Source: Giesbergeria sp.
GTDB lineage: Bacteria > Pseudomonadota > Gammaproteobacteria > Burkholderiales > Burkholderiaceae_C
NCBI RefSeq assembly: GCF_028686475.1
Contig: NZ_JAQUCA010000005.1
Span: 1 to 64,000, forward strand
DNA length: 64,000 nt
Direction: 5' to 3'
In this document: positions 61,338 to 64,000 of the stretch, one piece after another
Position numbering within the stretch: position 1 is the stretch's first letter
Layout of the letters: every line of letters begins with the position of its first letter
Program-made: the position numbers and the translations under genes
The notes under the pieces: model-generated
Told to the model about the DNA's origin: nothing
Seen by the model: the letters and a program-made list of their open reading frames with translations, nothing else
Database searches by the model: none

Positions 61338-62663
61338 TTAGGCAGCACCGGCCAGCACAGAAGCGGCTGGCGCATCGGCTGGAAGTGGCCCGTTGAACTG
61401 CACTACCCGCTGTGGATAGGGGATTTCGATGCCGTTGTCGCGCAAAGCACGCAAGATAGCCAAGTTGATTTGAGAGCGCAGGCCAAGCAGGCCGTTTTCC
61501 GGGTCGGCAATCCAAAAGCCCACCGTGAACTCTAGGCCATCGGCACCAAAGGCCGATAGGGCGACGCTGGGCGGCGGGTCGCGCAATACGCGCTCACTGA
61601 CCAAGGCAGCCTGTTGCAATAGTTGCATCACTAAATCGACATCGCTTTCGTAGGCCACACTGACCACGGTAGAGTGCCAAACCCGTGGGTCGGCCAGCGA
61701 GAAATTTTCGACGCGCTGGGTAATGAGCATCTCGTTGGGCACAATCGACTCGCGCCCAGCACCGGAGCGAATCACGGTGTAGCGCGTGGTGATGTCGGTG
61801 ACGCGGCCTTCGAAATTGTCGATACGCACGTTGTCGCCAATGCGGACACTGCGCTCGGCCAAAATCACAAAACCACTGACATAGTTGGCCGCTAATTTTT
61901 GCAAGCCAAAACCAATGCCCACGCCCACGGCCCCGCCCAACACCGAGAGGGCCGACAAGTCAATGCCAACGGTAGAGAGCGCAAAAATCAGGCCGATAAA
62001 AACAAACACCGCCCGCGCTACGTTGCTCAGGGCTTTGCGTACCGATAAATCACTGCCGCTGGCCGAACGCAGCAAACGGGCCTCAATGGCGGCAGAGACC
62101 CAGAGGGTCAAAATCAGCACTGCGCCCGAGGTGAGGATGCCCTCTAAAATAGTGCGTAAAGACAGGGTAGAGCCACCCACCTTCCAGCGGATGTCTTCCA
62201 AGTCTTGCAACACCAAGGGCAATAGGTCTGTTACCCACAGCACCATACAGCCCCAAGCCAGCCAAGAGATGCTGCGCTCCATCGGCAACACCCAAGTGGC
62301 GCGTGGAAACGCCACCTGCAACACCTTCACGCCAATGCGAATCACCACCAAGGCCATCAGCACCGGAATGGCCACCTTGAACACGGCCAAGTTCAGCCAT
62401 TGCGTCAGCAGCGCTTGGGCCACATAGCCTAAGCCCAACAACAGCAGCGGAAACAAAGCCCCATCGAGTATTTTTTGCCCAAACAAAATAGAAGGGCCAT
62501 CGCTTTGGCCGATGGCACGGCGCAAACCGGACACCAGCAACCAAGCCAGCAGCACACACAACGCCAGCGAACCCAATTCAATCAACACGGTGGGTTGTAG
62601 GAACGATTGGAACCAGTTGCCTACATCATCGAACATCACTGGCGAAGGGTTTGCTTTGGCCAT
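61338..62663 (-). CDS. Mechanosensitive channel, MscS family
   Basis: This 441-residue inner-membrane protein relieves osmotic pressure. Hydrophobic helices at about 25-45, 70-90, 95-120, 140-165 and 180-205 exceed the three of E. coli MscS. The pore helix and beta-domain follow with VGVGIGFGLQKLAANYVSGF, ERSVRIGDNVRIDNFEGRVTDI, RSGAGRESIVPNEMLI. The C-terminus has the alpha/beta vestibule (DNGIEIPYPQRVVQFNG). It has no partner gene. Confidence 0.92.
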   Translation of the reverse strand: MAKANPSPVMFDDVGNWFQSFLQPTVLIELGSLALCVLLAWLLVSGLRRAIGQSDGPSILFGQKILDGALFPLLLLGLGYVAQALLTQWLNLAVFKVAIPVLMALVVIRIGVKVLQVAFPRATWVLPMERSISWLAWGCMVLWVTDLLPLVLQDLEDIRWKVGGSTLSLRTILEGILTSGAVLILTLWVSAAIEARLLRSASGSDLSVRKALSNVARAVFVFIGLIFALSTVGIDLSALSVLGGAVGVGIGFGLQKLAANYVSGFVILAERSVRIGDNVRIDNFEGRVTDITTRYTVIRSGAGRESIVPNEMLITQRVENFSLADPRVWHSTVVSVAYESDVDLVMQLLQQAALVSERVLRDPPPSVALSAFGADGLEFTVGFWIADPENGLLGLRSQINLAILRALRDNGIEIPYPQRVVQFNGPLPADAPAASVLAGAA

Positions 62664-62693
62664 TGTTTGCTGTATTTCCTTTTGAGGGGTGTT

Positions 62694-63518
62694 TTAAGGA
62701 GTGGTGGGCTGCTTCCAGGCGGGGGTGCGCTTTTCGGCAAAGGCGCGTGCGCCCTCTTGGGCGGCAGCGTCCATCATGTTGACGGCCATCGTCTGGCCTG
62801 CCAGTTGGTAGGCGGCATCGAGGCCCAATTCGCGTTGCTGATAGACCAAGGCTTTGCCCATTGTGATGGCGGTACGCGGTTTTTGTACAATGGCTTGCAC
62901 CAGTTGCTCTACTTCGGCATCCAGCGTTTGCGCGGTGACTACCCGATTGAGCAGCCCTTGTTGCCGTGCCGTGGCGGCATCCATAAAGTCGCCCGTCAGG
63001 AGCATTTCCATCGCTTGCTTGATGGGCAAATTACGCACCAAGGGCACGCTGGGGGTGGCGCAGAACAGGCCGTAATGGATACCGCTGGTGGCAAAGGTGG
63101 CCTGCTCGACCGCCACGGCCAAATCGCATTGGGCCACCAATTGGCAGCCCGCCGCAGTCGCCATGCCTTGCACCTTGGCAATCACGGGCACTGGCAGACG
63201 CTGGATGGATAACATCACCTTGCTACACTGGGCAAACAGGGCTTGGTACCAAGCCAACTCGGGGTGCGCTGCCATCTCCTTGAGGTTGTGCCCAGCACAA
63301 AAAGCCTTGCCGTTGGCCGCCAGCACCACCACACGCACACGCTCATCTTGGGCAATGCTGTCGAGTGCGCTTTGCAAAGCGGCCAGCATTTCGGCCCCCA
63401 AGGCGTTAAAGCGCGCTGGGTCATTGAGCGTGAGCGTAACCACACCCCGCACATCTTGCTGCACCAGCAGCAGGCCCGAGGGGGTGTCAGAGACATCAGA
63501 AACCATGCTGCTGCCCAT
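62694..63518 (-). CDS. Crotonase-fold protein, ECHDC3-like, lacking catalytic glutamates
   Basis: This 274-residue enoyl-CoA hydratase/isomerase superfamily member has the CoA/oxyanion loops KAFCAGHNLKEM (about 71-82) and GMATAAGCQLV (118-128). The two glutamates of true enoyl-CoA hydratase are replaced: Q126 stands at the first position and G146 at the second (FATSGIHYGLF). The combination GCQLVAQCD and GLFCATPS matches the ECHDC3-like group, whose reaction is unknown. The start is ATG 63518, 1 bp after the deacetylase-family stop; ATG 63506 is possible. Confidence 0.85.
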   Translation of the reverse strand: MGSSMVSDVSDTPSGLLLVQQDVRGVVTLTLNDPARFNALGAEMLAALQSALDSIAQDERVRVVVLAANGKAFCAGHNLKEMAAHPELAWYQALFAQCSKVMLSIQRLPVPVIAKVQGMATAAGCQLVAQCDLAVAVEQATFATSGIHYGLFCATPSVPLVRNLPIKQAMEMLLTGDFMDAATARQQGLLNRVVTAQTLDAEVEQLVQAIVQKPRTAITMGKALVYQQRELGLDAAYQLAGQTMAVNMMDAAAQEGARAFAEKRTPAWKQPTTP

Positions 63519-63519
63519 G

Positions 63520-64000
63520 TTACAGGTCGGCCAAGACGCGCAAATGGGCTTCGACGCTGCGCGCCAAGGCACTGGGCACATAGCCCCCCTCTAGGCAAGA
63601 GACAATGCGCCCTTGCGAGAAACGCCGGGCAATGTCTTTAATCCGCAGGGTAATCCAAGTGTAGTCTTGCTCTACCAGACTCAACTGGCCCATGTCGTCT
63701 TCACGGTGGGCATCAAAACCGGCGCTGATGAAAATCATTTCGGGCTGGAACGCCTCTAGGCGCGGAATCCACGTCGTTTCAATCATCTCGCGGATGTCCA
63801 TGCTCTTGGTGTAGGCGGCTACCGGCACATTAAGCATGTTGGGTGCTGGGTTTTTATCGCCGTTGTACGGAAAAAACGGATGTTGGAAAAAACTGACCAT
63901 CAGTGCGCGCTCATCACCGGCCAAAATATCTTCCGTGCCGTTGCCGTGGTGAACGTCAAAGTCAATCACCGCCACGCGCTTGAGGTTGTAGCGGTCTAGG
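63520..64000 (-). CDS. Histone deacetylase/AcuC family protein, 3' part (runs off window)
   Basis: About 159 C-terminal residues are visible; the start lies beyond position 64000. The zinc-binding motif DFDVHHGNGTEDIL (Asp, His) and the second ligand block ISAGFDAHREDDMG are present, followed by CLEGGYVPSALARSV. Bacterial members deacetylate polyamines, acetoin-related substrates or proteins. The substrate is not clear. It is upstream of the ECHDC3-like gene and probably co-transcribed with it. Confidence 0.92.
   Translation of the reverse strand, partial: LDRYNLKRVAVIDFDVHHGNGTEDILAGDERALMVSFFQHPFFPYNGDKNPAPNMLNVPVAAYTKSMDIREMIETTWIPRLEAFQPEMIFISAGFDAHREDDMGQLSLVEQDYTWITLRIKDIARRFSQGRIVSCLEGGYVPSALARSVEAHLRVLADL

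Overview
The window looks like a chromosome segment of a betaproteobacterium of the order Burkholderiales, most likely family Comamonadaceae. I base this on gene content and order rather than a database search. The clues are a complete nuoA-N operon preceded by tpiA-secG-tRNA-Leu and closed by a DUF2818 gene, a sigma factor-DUF3619-DUF3106-RDD run, a PhaR regulator (polyhydroxyalkanoate storage), an aat-bpt N-degron pair, and etfBA next to a long acyl-CoA dehydrogenase. I cannot name the genus.

The left edge (1-5 kb) is the accessory region. A truncated HicA-like fragment lies on the minus strand. A HicA toxin gene and its HicB antitoxin gene are separated by about 450 bp of highly structured, non-coding DNA. 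That DNA starts and ends in hairpins and looks like an ORF-less HEARO / IscB omega-RNA mobile element. hicB meets a 1203-codon MmeI-like single-chain restriction-modification gene tail to tail, and that gene lies 3 bp downstream of rimO.

From 5 to 23 kb are housekeeping genes: rimO, phaR, aat-bpt, an IclR regulator, a PBP7-type endopeptidase, leuA (with a leader peptide and attenuator), pssA, the ilvB-ilvH-ilvC branched-chain operon, the ECF-like sigma factor cluster, an overlapping RDD-dgkA-LOG run, and a nadE-glnB pair. From 23 to 27 kb lie hsp20 and an overlapping icd-MFS-miaA operon. From 27.3 to 42.1 kb the minus strand carries all 13 separate genes of respiratory complex I plus DUF2818, ending in a bidirectional terminator.

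Upstream of nuo (all minus strand) come tRNA-Leu(GAG), secG, tpiA, pnp and rpsO. From 46.5 kb the plus strand carries a small exported protein, then a type IV pilus minor-pilin set (fimT, pilV, pilW, pilX, pilY1, pilE), an orphan Uma2 nuclease-like gene, ribD and ribE. A second toxin-antitoxin pair (HI1419/HI1420 type) sits before an acyl-CoA dehydrogenase, etfA and etfB, an MscS channel, a crotonase-fold protein without the catalytic glutamates, and the 3' part of a histone-deacetylase-family gene that runs off the window.

The most promising item for novelty is the HEARO-like element that splits hicA from hicB. The leucine attenuator, the nadE-glnB pairing and the glutamate-less crotonase follow. 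I found no CRISPR array, rRNA, prophage or intact transposase.
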